Below, piece by piece: positions 37,287 through 48,077 of a DNA stretch of 64,000 bases. The translations under genes and the position numbers were made by a program. Under the pieces are notes generated by a model. That model did no database searches. It was given only the letters and a program-made list of their open reading frames with translations, and was not told the origin of the DNA. Position 1 is the stretch's first letter. Every line of letters starts with the position of its first letter. The stretch comes from Streptomyces globosus (GTDB lineage Bacteria > Actinomycetota > Actinomycetes > Streptomycetales > Streptomycetaceae), in contig NZ_CP030862.1 of the NCBI RefSeq assembly GCF_003325375.1, positions 2,049,501 through 2,113,500 of the forward strand. The letters run 5' to 3'.

Positions 37287-38990
37287 ATGACCCACGACAC
37301 CGCCCGGACCGCTGCCGGCGGCGACCCCGCCGCCGAGTTCCTCGCCGCCCGCGACTTCCTCCTCGCCCACCGTGGCGACCCCGACGCCGCGAGCGCCGGC
37401 TTCACCTGGCCCCGGCCGCGGAGCTTCAACTGGGCCCAGGACTGGTTCGACCGCCTCGCCGCCGGCAACACCGCCGACGCCCTGCGCATCGCCGAAGAGG
37501 ACGGGACCGTCCACGCCCTCACCTTCGAGGAGCTGGCCGCCGCGTCCCGTTCCGCCGCCACCTGGCTGCGCGCGCAGGGCGTCGCCGCGGGCGACCGCGT
37601 CCTCGTCATGCTCGGCAACCAGCGCGAGCTGTGGGAGGTCATGCTCGCCGCGATGCGGCTGCGCGCCGTCGTCATCCCCGCCACCCCGCTCCTCGGCACG
37701 GCCGACCTCCGCGACCGCATCGAGCGGGGCCGCGTACGGCACGTGATCGTGCGCGCCGAGGACACCGGCAAGTTCGACACCGCGCCCGGCACCTACACGA
37801 GGATCGCGGCCGGCCCCGAAGCCCCCTCGGGCTGGCGGCGGTTGGCGGACATGTACGGCGCCGAACCCGACTTCACGCCCGACGGCGAGACCTCCGCCGA
37901 CGACCCGCTGATGCTGTACTTCACCTCCGGCACCACCGCCCGCCCCAAGCTCGTCGAGCACACGCACGCCTCGTACCCCATCGGCCACCTGTCCACCATG
38001 TACTGGATCGGGCTGCGCCCCGGCGACGTCCACCTCAACATCGCCTCGCCCGGCTGGGCCAAGCACGCCTGGTCGAACCTGTTCGCCCCGTGGAACGCCG
38101 GTGCCACCGTCTTCGTGCACAACTACGCCCGCTTCGACGCGGAGCGGCTGATGGAGCTGATGGACCGGCACGGCGTGACGACGTTCTGCGCCCCGCCGAC
38201 GGTGTGGCGGATGCTGATCCAGTCGGACCTGTCGACGCTGCGGACCCCGCCCCGCGAGGCCGTCGCCGCCGGGGAGCCGCTCAACCCGGAGGTGATCGAG
38301 AAGGTCCGCGACGCCTGGGGCGTCACCGTCCGCGACGGCTTCGGCCAGACGGAGACCACCCTGCAGATCGGCAACTTCCCCGGGGTGCCGGTGAAGCCGG
38401 GCTCGATGGGGCGCCCCGCCCCCGGCTACCGGATCGTGCTCCTCGACCCGGTCACCGGCAAGGAGTCGCAGGACGAGGGCGAGATCTGCGTCGACCTGGG
38501 CACCCGCCCGGCCGGGGTGATGACCGGCTACCGGGACGACCCGGAGCGGACCGCCGAGTCCATGGCGGACGGGCTCTACCGCACCGGCGACATCGCGGCG
38601 CGCGACGCCGACGGATACCTCTCCTACGTCGGCCGCTCGGACGACGTCTTCAAGGCCTCCGACTACAAGATCAGCCCGTTCGAGCTGGAGAGCGCGCTGC
38701 TGGAGCACGAGGCCGTCGCCGAGGCGGCCGTCGTACCGGCCCCGGACCCGGTGCGGCTGGCGGTCCCGAAGGCGTACGTCGCCCTCGCCGCCGGGTGGGA
38801 GGCCGGGCCCGAGACGGCGCGGGCCCTGTTCGCGCACTCCCGCGCGGTGCTCTCCCCGTACAAGCGGATCCGGCGGATCGAGTTCGCGGAGCTGCCGAAG
38901 ACGGTCTCGGGCAAGATCCGCCGGGTGGAGCTGCGGGCCCTCACGGCCGCCGGGTCGGGCACCGAGTACGACGAGGCCGAGCTGGGCTGA
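37287..38990 (+). CDS. AMP-dependent acyl-CoA synthetase/ligase
   Basis: ATG at 37287 (another in-frame ATG at 37278); 567 residues. Adenylate-forming motifs: LYFTSGTTARPKLVEHTH (P loop), NIASPGWAKHAWSNLFAPW, RDGFGQTETTLQIGNFPG, GLYRTGDIAARDADGYLSYVGRSDDVFKASDYKISPFELE and the C-terminal catalytic Lys in LPKTVSGKIRRVELR. The layout is that of medium-chain/aryl acyl-CoA or acetyl-CoA-like ligases. The carboxylate substrate cannot be read from the sequence. Single gene ahead of a strong bidirectional terminator. Confidence 0.88.
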   Translation: MTHDTARTAAGGDPAAEFLAARDFLLAHRGDPDAASAGFTWPRPRSFNWAQDWFDRLAAGNTADALRIAEEDGTVHALTFEELAAASRSAATWLRAQGVAAGDRVLVMLGNQRELWEVMLAAMRLRAVVIPATPLLGTADLRDRIERGRVRHVIVRAEDTGKFDTAPGTYTRIAAGPEAPSGWRRLADMYGAEPDFTPDGETSADDPLMLYFTSGTTARPKLVEHTHASYPIGHLSTMYWIGLRPGDVHLNIASPGWAKHAWSNLFAPWNAGATVFVHNYARFDAERLMELMDRHGVTTFCAPPTVWRMLIQSDLSTLRTPPREAVAAGEPLNPEVIEKVRDAWGVTVRDGFGQTETTLQIGNFPGVPVKPGSMGRPAPGYRIVLLDPVTGKESQDEGEICVDLGTRPAGVMTGYRDDPERTAESMADGLYRTGDIAARDADGYLSYVGRSDDVFKASDYKISPFELESALLEHEAVAEAAVVPAPDPVRLAVPKAYVALAAGWEAGPETARALFAHSRAVLSPYKRIRRIEFAELPKTVSGKIRRVELRALTAAGSGTEYDEAELG

Positions 38991-39003
38991 GGCCCGCCGG
39001 GCG

Positions 39004-39031
39004 GGGGGCGGCCGGAAGCCCGGCCGCCCCC
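39004..39031. terminator. Bidirectional terminator between acyl-CoA ligase and glutathione peroxidase genes
   Basis: Perfect 12-bp stem GGGGGCGGCCGG / CCGGCCGCCCCC with an AAGC loop, placed between two convergent stop codons. Confidence 0.88.
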
Positions 39032-39044
39032 GCCCGCCCGCGGA

Positions 39045-39536
39045 CTACTGCGCGGGGAGCAGCGCCTCGATCGCCGAGACGATCTCCTCGGACTCCGGCT
39101 CCGTACGCGGCCGGAACCGCGCGACGACCTCGCCGGCCGGGGAGATCAGGAACTTCTCGAAGTTCCACTGGATGTCGCCGGCCTCGCCGTCGGCGTCCGC
39201 GGTCTGCACCAGCTCGCGGTAGAGCGGGTGCCGGTTCTCGCCGTTGACCTCGGTCTTCTCCAGCATCGGGAACGTCACGCCGAAGCCGGCCGCACAGAAG
39301 GTCCGGATGTCCTCGGCGGTGCCGGGCTCCTGCCCGCCGAACTGGTTGCAGGGCACGCCCACCACGGTGAAGCCCTTCGCCTCGTACGCGAACTGCAGCC
39401 GGGCCAGGCCAGAGTACTGCGGGGTGAGCCCGCACTGGGAGGCGGTGTTCACCAGCAGGATCACCTTGCCCTTGTGCTCGCCGAGGGTGGTGGGCTCGTC
39501 GGCCAGGGTGGTCAGCGGGATGTCGTACAGGCTCAT
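39045..39536 (-). CDS. Glutathione peroxidase family thiol peroxidase
   Basis: 163 residues, ATG at 39536 with CGAGGAG upstream. Thioredoxin-like fold with the GPx signature VILLVNTASQCGLTPQYSGL; peroxidatic Cys35 replaces the animal selenocysteine. Catalytic Gln in CNQFGGQEPG and Trp-Asn in IQWNFEKFLIS are intact. Bacterial Cys-GPx proteins usually reduce lipid or hydrogen peroxide with thioredoxin rather than glutathione, which Streptomyces lacks (it uses mycothiol). Cytoplasmic, single gene. Confidence 0.95.
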   Translation of the reverse strand: MSLYDIPLTTLADEPTTLGEHKGKVILLVNTASQCGLTPQYSGLARLQFAYEAKGFTVVGVPCNQFGGQEPGTAEDIRTFCAAGFGVTFPMLEKTEVNGENRHPLYRELVQTADADGEAGDIQWNFEKFLISPAGEVVARFRPRTEPESEEIVSAIEALLPAQ

Positions 39537-39648
39537 CGGCTCTCCTCGGCGGTGAAGGGACTGTCGGGGCCGGCGGTTTCCGCCCCGAGCCTACGCGGCG
39601 GCCGGGCGGGCCGGAGCGGCCGGTGGGGCGGGCGCCCCGTCCGGGCGG

Positions 39649-40422
39649 TCAGGCACCCGCCGTGACGAGGGCCTCGGCCGCCTCGTTGAGCGGCTGCGGC
39701 ATGCCCGTCAGGTCCATGATGAACAGCGGTATCCCGAGGGCGTCCGCCCGGGAGCGGGCCTCGTGCGTGTAGCCGGCGAGCGCGAAGTACACGCAGGAGG
39801 CGGAGGCCGCAAGGCCGTTCAGCCACACGCACTCCACGGCCCGCAGCCCGGCCGGCGCCGTCGTCGGGTCCACCTGGGCGACGAGCCCGGGGGCGCGAAG
39901 GTCCACGGCGGCGGACGGGACGGGCGGGCCCTCGGGGCGGCGGACGTCGCGGAAGCCGAGCCAGCGCAGGTACAGGGCGGCCGTCGCGACGGCGTCGCGC
40001 GCGGTCCGGATCGTCACCGGGCGGAACGGCACCCGCGGCACCGGCACCCCCGGCCCGCCCCCGGCCGCGGCGGCCGCCGCGGGCCGCGCGCCGGAACTGC
40101 CGTGTGCCGCCCCGCCGGGCGGGGCCCCGTACGCCTGCGCCGCACCTCCCGGCGCCTCCGCCGGCAGCACCGCGAGCCGCACCACCGTGCCGCACGAGCC
40201 GCACCCGACCTCCGGCTGCGGCCACTCGCCGACCCGCCCGCACGCGGCGCACCGCACCCGCACCCACGCCTCCGACCAGTTCCGGTGCGTCAGCACCGCC
40301 GGCGGGGCCGACGGGTCCAGCGGCAGCACTGCCGGGGCGCCGCACGCGCACGGGAAGGCCGGGGGGCAGTAGCCGTTCTCGCGCAGGCACTCCGGGCAGC
40401 GCACCGGTACCGCTTCCGCCAT
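39649..40422 (-). CDS. Zinc-ribbon protein with a restriction-endonuclease-like C-terminal domain
   Basis: 257 residues, ATG at 40422. The N-terminus holds clustered cysteines (CPECLRENGYCPPAFPCACG and CAACG...CGSCG), probably two zinc ribbons. After an Ala/Gly/Pro linker, residues about 135-250 resemble a degenerate Mrr-type restriction-endonuclease fold: TARDAVATAALYLRWLGFRDV, AAVDLRAPGLVAQVD, VWLNGLAASASCVYFALAGYTHEARSRADALGIPLFIMDL. A D...QVD arrangement could stand for the PD-(D/E)xK site, but the usual Lys is missing (QVD, not QVK), so nuclease activity is doubtful. Divergent from gcl. Function unknown. Confidence 0.65.
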   Translation of the reverse strand: MAEAVPVRCPECLRENGYCPPAFPCACGAPAVLPLDPSAPPAVLTHRNWSEAWVRVRCAACGRVGEWPQPEVGCGSCGTVVRLAVLPAEAPGGAAQAYGAPPGGAAHGSSGARPAAAAAAGGGPGVPVPRVPFRPVTIRTARDAVATAALYLRWLGFRDVRRPEGPPVPSAAVDLRAPGLVAQVDPTTAPAGLRAVECVWLNGLAASASCVYFALAGYTHEARSRADALGIPLFIMDLTGMPQPLNEAAEALVTAGA

Positions 40423-40526
40423 GGGCCTCGGACCTCCTCCGTCGCTGTGGTGCGTCCATGCTCCCGCAAGGGCGGCGGCCGCGGCGGCCCGGCGGCGGTT
40501 TCCGGCCCCGCCGGGCCGCTGTTTGT

Positions 40527-40548
40527 GCGTCCCGCTTGAACGGGACGC
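40527..40548. other. Perfect hairpin in the gcl upstream region
   Basis: GCGTCCCG / CGGGACGC, 8 bp with CTTGAA loop, midway between the divergent starts at 40422 and 40680. It could be an operator or a leader hairpin. It lies upstream of the predicted gcl -35 box. Confidence 0.5.
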
Positions 40549-40581
40549 GGCATTTGGTGGGTTCGGGGGTGCCCGGACGCC

Positions 40582-40610
40582 TTGACGTGCACCGACCCGC
40601 CGCTTAGCTT
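40582..40610 (+). promoter_or_regulatory. Predicted gcl promoter
   Basis: TTGACG (40582-40587) and TAGCTT (40605-40610) are separated by 17 bp, a good vegetative sigma promoter for Streptomyces. Both glyoxylate-type operators lie immediately downstream, where a bound repressor would block transcription. Confidence 0.6.
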
Positions 40611-40611
40611 G

Positions 40612-40647
40612 TTCCGTATAACAGAATATAAATTCCGCATTGCGGAA
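40612..40647. promoter_or_regulatory. Paired TTCC/GGAA operators of gcl (AllR-type)
   Basis: TTCCGTATAACAGAA (40612-40626, imperfect) and TTCCGCATTGCGGAA (40633-40647, perfect 7-1-7 palindrome) have centres exactly 21 bp apart, two DNA turns. The same pair with the same spacing occurs before hyi and malate synthase. In S. coelicolor the IclR-type repressor AllR controls allantoin/glyoxylate genes and is the likely binder. Confidence 0.8.
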
Positions 40648-40679
40648 ACAGTCTGACCGCCAGACCTGCAGGAGACCCG

Positions 40680-42467
<1,788 letters not shown>

Positions 42468-42491
42468 CCGGCGTACCACGGCACGGCACGG

Positions 42492-42526
42492 CGGCCCCCG
42501 CACCCTCGCAGGAGGGGCGGGGGCCG
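42492..42526 (+). terminator. gcl terminator
   Basis: 10-bp perfect stem CGGCCCCCGC / GCGGGGGCCG, 15-base loop, starting 25 bases after the gcl stop and ahead of the convergent membrane protein gene. Confidence 0.82.
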
Positions 42527-42570
42527 TTCCGCGTCCGCGGCGTACGGGCTTCCCCGGCGCCGGCCCCCGG

Positions 42571-43206
42571 TCAGTGCCGCAGCGCCGAGCGCAGGGCAAA
42601 CGCGGCGGCCGCCTCCGCGAGGCCGAGCAGGATCAGCCACAGCCCCAGCAGCCGCGTGAGCGCGACGGCGGACTCGATCGGCAGGCACAGCACGACGATG
42701 CCCGCGACGATCCCGAGCAGCGCGAGCGCGAACGCCAGGCCGCGGTGGGGGAGCGCCCTGTTCGCGACGGCCGCGTAGGCGCCCAGCATCCCGGAGGCCA
42801 GCCACACCATGCCGATGACCAGCGCCAGGACGGTGATGGTGAGCTGGGGGCCGCGCAGGCAGAGCACGCCGGCCACGACGTACACGACGGCGGCCAGCAG
42901 CCCGGCCGCCCGCTCGCCGGCCTCGTGGGACCCGGCGAACGCCGCCACGAACCGGAAGACGCCCGCCACCAGCAGGTAGAGCCCGATGAGCACCGCCACC
43001 AGGTGCAGCGTCTTGTCCGGCCACACCAGCATGAGGATGCCGAACACCAGGGTCGCGAGCGACGAGCCCAGCACCCACTTCCAGGACGATCCGAGCGCCC
43101 CGAGCCGGTCGAGGGGGTCGGCGGCCGGGCCGCCGCGGGCTGCGGAGGAGCCGCCGAAGGGGTCGTCGGCGGGCTCCGGAGGTACGGGCCGTTCGGGGGC
43201 GCTCAT
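42571..43206 (-). CDS. HdeD-like (DUF308) membrane protein
   Basis: 211 residues, ATG at 43206 with GAGGAGC upstream. After a polar Pro-rich N-terminus of about 40 residues come six hydrophobic segments in three pairs: VLGSSLATLVFGILMLVWP, LHLVAVLIGLYLLVAGVFRFV, LLAAVVYVVAGVLCL, ITVLALVIGMVWLASGMLGAY, LAFALALLGIVAGIVVLCLP and LLGLWLILLGLAEAAAAFAL. This layout and the GxxxLxxP turns match DUF308/HdeD, linked to acid resistance in E. coli; the role in Streptomyces is unknown. Confidence 0.85.
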   Translation of the reverse strand: MSAPERPVPPEPADDPFGGSSAARGGPAADPLDRLGALGSSWKWVLGSSLATLVFGILMLVWPDKTLHLVAVLIGLYLLVAGVFRFVAAFAGSHEAGERAAGLLAAVVYVVAGVLCLRGPQLTITVLALVIGMVWLASGMLGAYAAVANRALPHRGLAFALALLGIVAGIVVLCLPIESAVALTRLLGLWLILLGLAEAAAAFALRSALRH

Positions 43207-43402
43207 GGCTCCTCCTCACCACGTCGGGCGGGGCGCAGGGGAGTGCGCGGACAGCGCGCTCCTGCCTCTCCCCTCCCCCCGAGGATGGCCCGGCGCCCGC
43301 CCCGGTGCCTCACCCGCGGGGGGTGACCTCCCGCGGGCTGCAGCGCGTCTACGGTCGACTTCGTCCGTGACCGTGTGACGGGATGCGACAGGAGGAGCGG
43401 AC

Positions 43403-43852
43403 GTGACCAGAGAGAACGGCCTCGACGAGATGGGGCCCATCGACTACCTGGTGGTCGAATTCCCCGGCAGCCACCTGACCGGCGAGGGAATGCCCCTGCT
43501 GGCCGATCTCGTGGACCGCGGGATCATCCGCATTCTCGACCTCACCTTCCTCACCAAGGAGGAGGACGGGTCGGTGCGGGGCCTCGCCCTGGCCGACGTC
43601 ACGGGCGACGGCAGCCTCGACCTCACCCTCTTCGAGGGGGCCTCCTCGGGCCTGCTCGGCCAGGAGGACCTCGACGAGGCCGGGACGCTGCTGGGGCCGG
43701 GCGACTCCGCGGCCGTGCTCCTGTACGAGAACCTGTGGGCGGCGCCCCTGGCCGCAGCCCTGCGCCGGGCCGACGCCCGGATGATCGCGAGCGGCCGCAT
43801 ACCGGTCCAGGACATCGTCGAGGCACTGGACGCCCTCGACGGCGCGGCCTGA
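43403..43852 (+). CDS. DUF6325-type small protein (DUF1269-like)
   Basis: GTG at 43403 with AGGAGG 10 bases upstream; 149 residues. Acidic, soluble; GPIDYLVVEFPGSHLTGEGMPLLADLVDRGIIRILDLTFLTKEEDGSV followed by a GLLGQEDLDEAGTLLGPGDSAAVLLYENLWAAPLAAALRRA segment. This is the pattern of Streptomyces proteins that repeatedly occur with a SHOCT-domain partner, as here. Possibly stress-related and membrane-associated; function unknown. Confidence 0.8.
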   Translation: MTRENGLDEMGPIDYLVVEFPGSHLTGEGMPLLADLVDRGIIRILDLTFLTKEEDGSVRGLALADVTGDGSLDLTLFEGASSGLLGQEDLDEAGTLLGPGDSAAVLLYENLWAAPLAAALRRADARMIASGRIPVQDIVEALDALDGAA

Positions 43853-43874
43853 CACGAGACGGAGGAGGAAGACC

Positions 43875-44162
43875 ATGCCCGGACTGCTTCGAGGCGTCGC
43901 TCGCACCGCGGTGGTCGCGGGGACGGCCACCGCCGTCTCCAACCGCGTCTCGCGCCGCCAGGCCGGCCGCTGGGCCCAGCAGGAGGCGCAGCAGAGCGCG
44001 GCGGCGGCACCGCAGGCGCCTTCCCAGCCCCCGCCCGCGGCGGCCGCGCCCTCCATGGAGGACAAGATCGCCCAGCTGAAGGAGCTCGGCACGCTCAAGG
44101 ACCAGGGGGTGCTCACCGAGGAGGAGTTCGCCGCGCAGAAGGCCCGCATCCTGGGCTCCTGA
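43875..44162 (+). CDS. SHOCT-domain small protein
   Basis: ATG at 43875 preceded by GGAGGAGGA; 95 residues. N-terminal basic, Gln/Ala/Pro-rich region (RGVARTAVVAGTATAVSNRVSRRQAG), then the C-terminal SHOCT module MEDKIAQLKELGTLKDQGVLTEEEFAAQKARIL. SHOCT modules mediate oligomer contacts, usually at protein ends. It lies 22 bp after the DUF6325 gene and is surely in the same operon, ending at a strong terminator. Confidence 0.87.
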   Translation: MPGLLRGVARTAVVAGTATAVSNRVSRRQAGRWAQQEAQQSAAAAPQAPSQPPPAAAAPSMEDKIAQLKELGTLKDQGVLTEEEFAAQKARILGS

Positions 44163-44180
44163 GACGCGCGCGGACAGCGG

Positions 44181-44216
44181 AGCGCCGGGCCGCGGGACCG
44201 TCCGCGGCCCGGCGCT
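44181..44216 (+). terminator. Terminator of the DUF6325-SHOCT operon
   Basis: Perfect 15-bp stem AGCGCCGGGCCGCGG / CCGCGGCCCGGCGCT with a GACCGT loop, 19 bases after the stop codon. Confidence 0.92.
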
Positions 44217-44568
44217 GGTCCGGGTGGATCTGTACCGCCCGACGGGGCGAGGCTGGCGCGACAGGACGTTCGCTCCCGCCGGGCGGGTCTGTGGGGGAGG
44301 TGTGCTCCGGCCGTGCGCGGGGGCGTCTGTGCGCGGCCCCCGGGCGGTCGCGGAGCGGCTGGGACCGCGGTGGCGCCGACAGGACCCCTGATCCGCCTCC
44401 CTCAGGTCAAGAGGCGGGCCGTTGGGGGCCTTTACCACCGCACTGGCTCGACGCCACCGCGGTCCTCGTCCTGCCCGTGCCGCGGACCACCCCTCATCCG
44501 GGTCCTCGGCAGCGGGCCGGCACCAGGGACCCGACCTCCCGTCAGGGCCCCGGTGCGTCCTGTGTGGC
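44217..44568. other. Non-coding gap between convergent SHOCT and catalase genes
   Basis: About 350 bp. I see no convincing gene, promoter or long repeat; its small open frames lack ribosome sites and family resemblance. Confidence 0.5.
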
Positions 44569-46026
44569 TCAGGCGTCGCGCAGGGCGCGGACGGCCTCCT
44601 CGACGCGCTTGCCGTAGTCGGCGTCCGCGGCGTGGAAGTGAGCCAGGTTCTTCTCGATGACGTCCTCGCGGGACACCTGGGACAGGCCGCCGGCGATGTT
44701 CGCCACCAGCCGCTCCTTCTCGGCGTCCGACATCAGCCGGTACAGCTCGCCGGCCTGGAAGAAGTCGTCGTCCTTGGTGTGCAGCGGGGCCGCGTGGGTG
44801 CCCGTGTAGCCGGAGACGGCCCGCGGGGCGCCGAGCGCCAGGCCGGTCTCGGCCGGACCCTGGTGGGAGTTGGGCTCGTAGTTCTTGTCGGTCCGCGAGC
44901 CGTTGCGGGTGGCCATGAAGCCGTCGCGGCCGTAGTTGTCGGCGACCGCCGCCTTCGGGGCGTTGACCGGCAGCTGGGTGTGGTTCACGCCGAGGCGGTA
45001 GCGCTGGGCGTCGGCGTACGCGAAGAGGCGGCCCTGGAGCATCTTGTCCGGCGAGGCGGTGATGCCGGGGACGAAGTTGTTCGGGGAGAACGCGGCCTGC
45101 TCGACCTCGGCGAAGACGTTGTCCGGGTTGCGGTCGAGGACCAGGCGGCCCACGCGCTGCAGCGGGTAGTCGGCGTGCGGCCACACCTTGGTGAGGTCGA
45201 ACGGGTTGAAGCGGTAGTCCTCGGCCTCGGCGGCCGGCATGATCTGGACGTAGAGCGTCCAGGACGGGTACACGCCCCGCTCGATGGCCTGGAGCAGGTC
45301 CGTCTGGTGCGAGTTGGGGTCCTGGCCGGCGAGCTCGGCGCCCTGCTCGGAGGACAGGCAGCGGATGCCCTGGTTCGTCTTGAAGTGGTACTTGACGAAG
45401 AAGGCCTCGCCCTTGTCGTTCGTCCACTGGTAGGTGTGCGAGCCGTAGCCGTTCATGTGGCGGTACGAGGCAGGTATGCCGCGGTCGCCCATCAGCCAGG
45501 TGATCTGGTGCGTCGCCTCGGGGGCGTGCGCCCAGAAGTCCCAGACGTTGTCCGGCTCCTGCTTGCCCGTGAAGGGGTCGCGCTTCTGGGAGTGGATGAA
45601 GTCGGGAAACTTGATCGGGTCCTTGATGAAGAACACAGGGGTGTTGTTGCCGACGAGGTCGTAGTTGCCCTCTTCGGTGTAGAACTTCAGCGCGAAACCC
45701 CGGGGGTCGCGGACCGCGTCCGCGCCGCCGAGGGAGTCGGCGACGGTGGAGAAGCGCAGGAAGGTCTCGGTCTTCTTGCCGACGGTGTTCAGGAACGCGG
45801 CGCTCGTGTAGGCGGTGACGTCGTCGGTCACCTCGAAGTGGCCGTACGCGGCCGAGCCGCGGGCGTGCACCACGCGCTCCGGGATGCGCTCCCGGTTGAA
45901 GCGGGCGAGCTTCTCGAGGAGCTGCTGGTCCTGGATGAGGAGCGGGCCACCGACGCCGGCGGTGGCGGAGTTCTGGTTGTCGGCGACCGGGGCGCCGGAC
46001 TCGGTCGTCAGCGTGCGCTTCGACAT
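44569..46026 (-). CDS. katA: Monofunctional haem catalase (clade 3 size)
   Basis: ATG at 46026 ([10 protein letters not shown]), 485 residues. Catalytic His54 in [16 protein letters not shown], the distal Asn region [25 protein letters not shown], and the proximal haem-ligand Tyr in [14 protein letters not shown] are all present. Small-subunit catalase length. It splits H2O2. Uricase releases H2O2, and this gene shares an identical promoter design with the uraD-uraH-uricase operon (operator over the -35 box), which argues for a dedicated partner role beyond general stress defence. Confidence 0.95.
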   Translation of the reverse strand: MSKRTLTTESGAPVADNQNSATAGVGGPLLIQDQQLLEKLARFNRERIPERVVHARGSAAYGHFEVTDDVTAYTSAAFLNTVGKKTETFLRFSTVADSLGGADAVRDPRGFALKFYTEEGNYDLVGNNTPVFFIKDPIKFPDFIHSQKRDPFTGKQEPDNVWDFWAHAPEATHQITWLMGDRGIPASYRHMNGYGSHTYQWTNDKGEAFFVKYHFKTNQGIRCLSSEQGAELAGQDPNSHQTDLLQAIERGVYPSWTLYVQIMPAAEAEDYRFNPFDLTKVWPHADYPLQRVGRLVLDRNPDNVFAEVEQAAFSPNNFVPGITASPDKMLQGRLFAYADAQRYRLGVNHTQLPVNAPKAAVADNYGRDGFMATRNGSRTDKNYEPNSHQGPAETGLALGAPRAVSGYTGTHAAPLHTKDDDFFQAGELYRLMSDAEKERLVANIAGGLSQVSREDVIEKNLAHFHAADADYGKRVEEAVRALRDA

Positions 46027-46081
46027 GGTGACCTTCCGTACGGGTAACTGCTGACGGAAAGCGGCTTCCGTCATGCGGAAC

Positions 46082-46122
46082 AGCCTAGATATCGGCCGAA
46101 CGCAGCGTCAACAGTTTGTTGA
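46082..46122 (-). promoter_or_regulatory. Catalase promoter with TCAACA-N3-TGTTGA operator
   Basis: On the minus strand: TTGACG (46111-46106), 18 bp, TAGGCT (46087-46082). The perfect 6-3-6 palindrome TCAACAGTTTGTTGA (46108-46122, plus strand) overlaps the -35 box. The uricase operon has the same operator in the same register with the same 18-bp spacer. Confidence 0.75.
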
Positions 46123-46246
46123 AGAAAGAGGGAGGGTGGTGTTCCGGGCGGTGCCGGCGCTTGGGCGCGACAGGACAGGTGTCAGCACCGGCACCGCCCG
46201 GAAGCTCGTGGCCCCCGGCTGTGGGGGTTGGGCGCGGCAGGTCCGG

Positions 46247-47140
46247 TCAGACCTGCGAGCCGGAGAGGCGCTCGACGGCGCGCAGCAGGGCGGAGTGGTC
46301 CAGGCCGCCGTCGCCCTGGGCGCGCAGCGAGGCGACGAGCTGGGCGACGACCGCGCCGACGGGGAGGGCGGCGCCGACGTTGCGGGCGGCGTCGGTGACG
46401 ATGCCCATGTCCTTGTGGTGCAGGTCGATGCGGAAGCCCGGCTTGAAGTCGCGGTTCAGGAAGTTGTCCTTCTTCCGCGTCAGGACGGTCGAGCCGGCCA
46501 GGCCGCCGTTCAGGACGTCGAGCGCGGCGTTCAGGTCCACGCCCGACTTCTCCAGGAACACCACGGCCTCGGCGCAGGCCTGGATGTTGACGGCGACGAT
46601 GAGCTGGTTGGCGGCCTTCACCGTCTGGCCGGAGCCGTGCGGGCCGCACAGGACGATGGTCTTGCCGAGGGTCTCCAGGACCGGCAGGGCCGCGTCGAAG
46701 TCGGCCTGCTCGCCGCCCACCATGATGGACAGCACGGCCTCGATGGCGCCGGCCTCGCCGCCGGAGACGGGCGCATCGATGACGCGGATGCCCTTCTCCT
46801 TGGCGTTGCGGGCCAGGTCGACGGAGGTCTGCGGGGTGATCGACGACATGTCGATAAGCAGCGCGCCGGCCTTCGCGTTCTCCAGGATGCCCGCGGGGCC
46901 GTAGGAGATGGCCTCGACCTGCGGGGAGGCGGGCACCATCGTGATGATCACGTCGGCGTCCCTGACGGCGTCGGCGATCGAGCCCGCCGCCGTGCCGCCC
47001 GCGGCCGCGAGGCGGTCCAGCTTGTCCTGCTCCAGCGTGAAGCCGGTGACCTCGTAGCCGGCCTTCAGCAGGTTCTCGGACATGGGGGAGCCCATGATGC
47101 CGAGGCCGATCCACGCGATCTTGGGGAGGTTGTTGCTCAT
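46247..47140 (-). CDS. glxR: Tartronate semialdehyde reductase
   Basis: 297 residues, ATG at 47140 with AGAAGGA upstream. Beta-hydroxyacid dehydrogenase: NAD(P)-binding IAWIGLGIMGSPMSENLLKAGYEVTGF, substrate-binding VIDAPVSGGEAGA and catalytic Lys in GSGQTVKAANQLIVAVN. It reduces tartronate semialdehyde, the product of gcl, to glycerate. It follows hyi by 87 bp on the same strand and is probably in the hyi transcript under the paired glyoxylate operators. Confidence 0.93.
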   Translation of the reverse strand: MSNNLPKIAWIGLGIMGSPMSENLLKAGYEVTGFTLEQDKLDRLAAAGGTAAGSIADAVRDADVIITMVPASPQVEAISYGPAGILENAKAGALLIDMSSITPQTSVDLARNAKEKGIRVIDAPVSGGEAGAIEAVLSIMVGGEQADFDAALPVLETLGKTIVLCGPHGSGQTVKAANQLIVAVNIQACAEAVVFLEKSGVDLNAALDVLNGGLAGSTVLTRKKDNFLNRDFKPGFRIDLHHKDMGIVTDAARNVGAALPVGAVVAQLVASLRAQGDGGLDHSALLRAVERLSGSQV

Positions 47141-47227
47141 GGTGACGGGTCCTTCTCTGGAAAAGCTCTTGGAGCGGGGTACGAAAAGCGGCGGGCGCGC
47201 CTGGGGGAACGTCCGGAATCCGGGCGG

Positions 47228-48061
47228 CTAGCGGGCGGCGCGGGCCTCGGCCGGCAGCCATCCGAAGGAGGCGGCTGCGTCCTCGGCCTTGTACTCCAGG
47301 CCGACGAACCCCTGGTAGCCGGCCTTGCGGAGCTGGTCGAGGAGGTCCTCCAGCGGCAGCTCGCCGGTGCCCGGGGCGCCGCGGCCCGGCTTGTCCGCGA
47401 TCTGGACGTGTCCGGTCTTGGCGGCGTACTTTTCGATGACCTCCGAGAGGTCCTCGCCGTTCATCGCCAGGTGGTACAGGTCGAGCAGGAACTTGGCGTT
47501 CGCGAGGCCGGTCGCCGCGTTCACCCGGTCCACGACGTCGATCGCGGCGGGTGCGCTCACCAGCGGGTAGAGCGGCGACTCGGGCTGGTTCAGGGTCTCG
47601 ATCAGCAGGACCGCACCCACCCGGTGCGCGGCGCGGGCCGCGGTGGCCAGGTTCTCCAGGGCCAGTTCGTCCTGGGCGGCCGGGTCCACGCCCTCGACGC
47701 GGTTGCCGTAGAGGGCGTTCAGCGCCTTGCAGCCGACGGAGGCGGCGAAGTCCGCCGCGACGTCGATGTTGGCGCGGAAGCGCTCCGACTCCTCGCCGGG
47801 TACGGAGACCGCGCCGCGGTCCGGGCCGGGGAGCCGGCCCGCGTAGAAGTTCAGCCCCACCAGCTGGGTGCCGGCGTCCTGGAGGGCGTGCCTCAGGGCG
47901 TCCAGCTCCTCCTTCGCCGGGGTCGGGGTGTCGATCCAGGGCCACCACAGCTCGACCGCGGTGAAGCCCGCCGCGGCGGCGGCCGCGGGGCGCTCCAGGA
48001 GCGGGAGTTCCGTGAAGAGGATCGACAGGTTCACATCGAAGCGCTGGTCCGTGTATCCCAT
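47228..48061 (-). CDS. hyi: Hydroxypyruvate isomerase family protein
   Basis: ATG at 48061; 277 residues. Xylose-isomerase-like TIM barrel: FDVNLSILFTELPLLERPAAAAAAGFTAVELWWPW, VGLNFYAGRLPGPDRG, metal/active Glu segments LLIETLNQPESPLY and FLLDLYHLAMNGEDLSEVI, and FVGLEYKAEDAAASFGW at the end. It interconverts hydroxypyruvate and tartronate semialdehyde. Its position between gcl-type operators and tartronate semialdehyde reductase supports the assignment. Confidence 0.93.
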   Translation of the reverse strand: MGYTDQRFDVNLSILFTELPLLERPAAAAAAGFTAVELWWPWIDTPTPAKEELDALRHALQDAGTQLVGLNFYAGRLPGPDRGAVSVPGEESERFRANIDVAADFAASVGCKALNALYGNRVEGVDPAAQDELALENLATAARAAHRVGAVLLIETLNQPESPLYPLVSAPAAIDVVDRVNAATGLANAKFLLDLYHLAMNGEDLSEVIEKYAAKTGHVQIADKPGRGAPGTGELPLEDLLDQLRKAGYQGFVGLEYKAEDAAASFGWLPAEARAAR

Positions 48062-48077
48062 GAGGGGTGTGCGCTCC

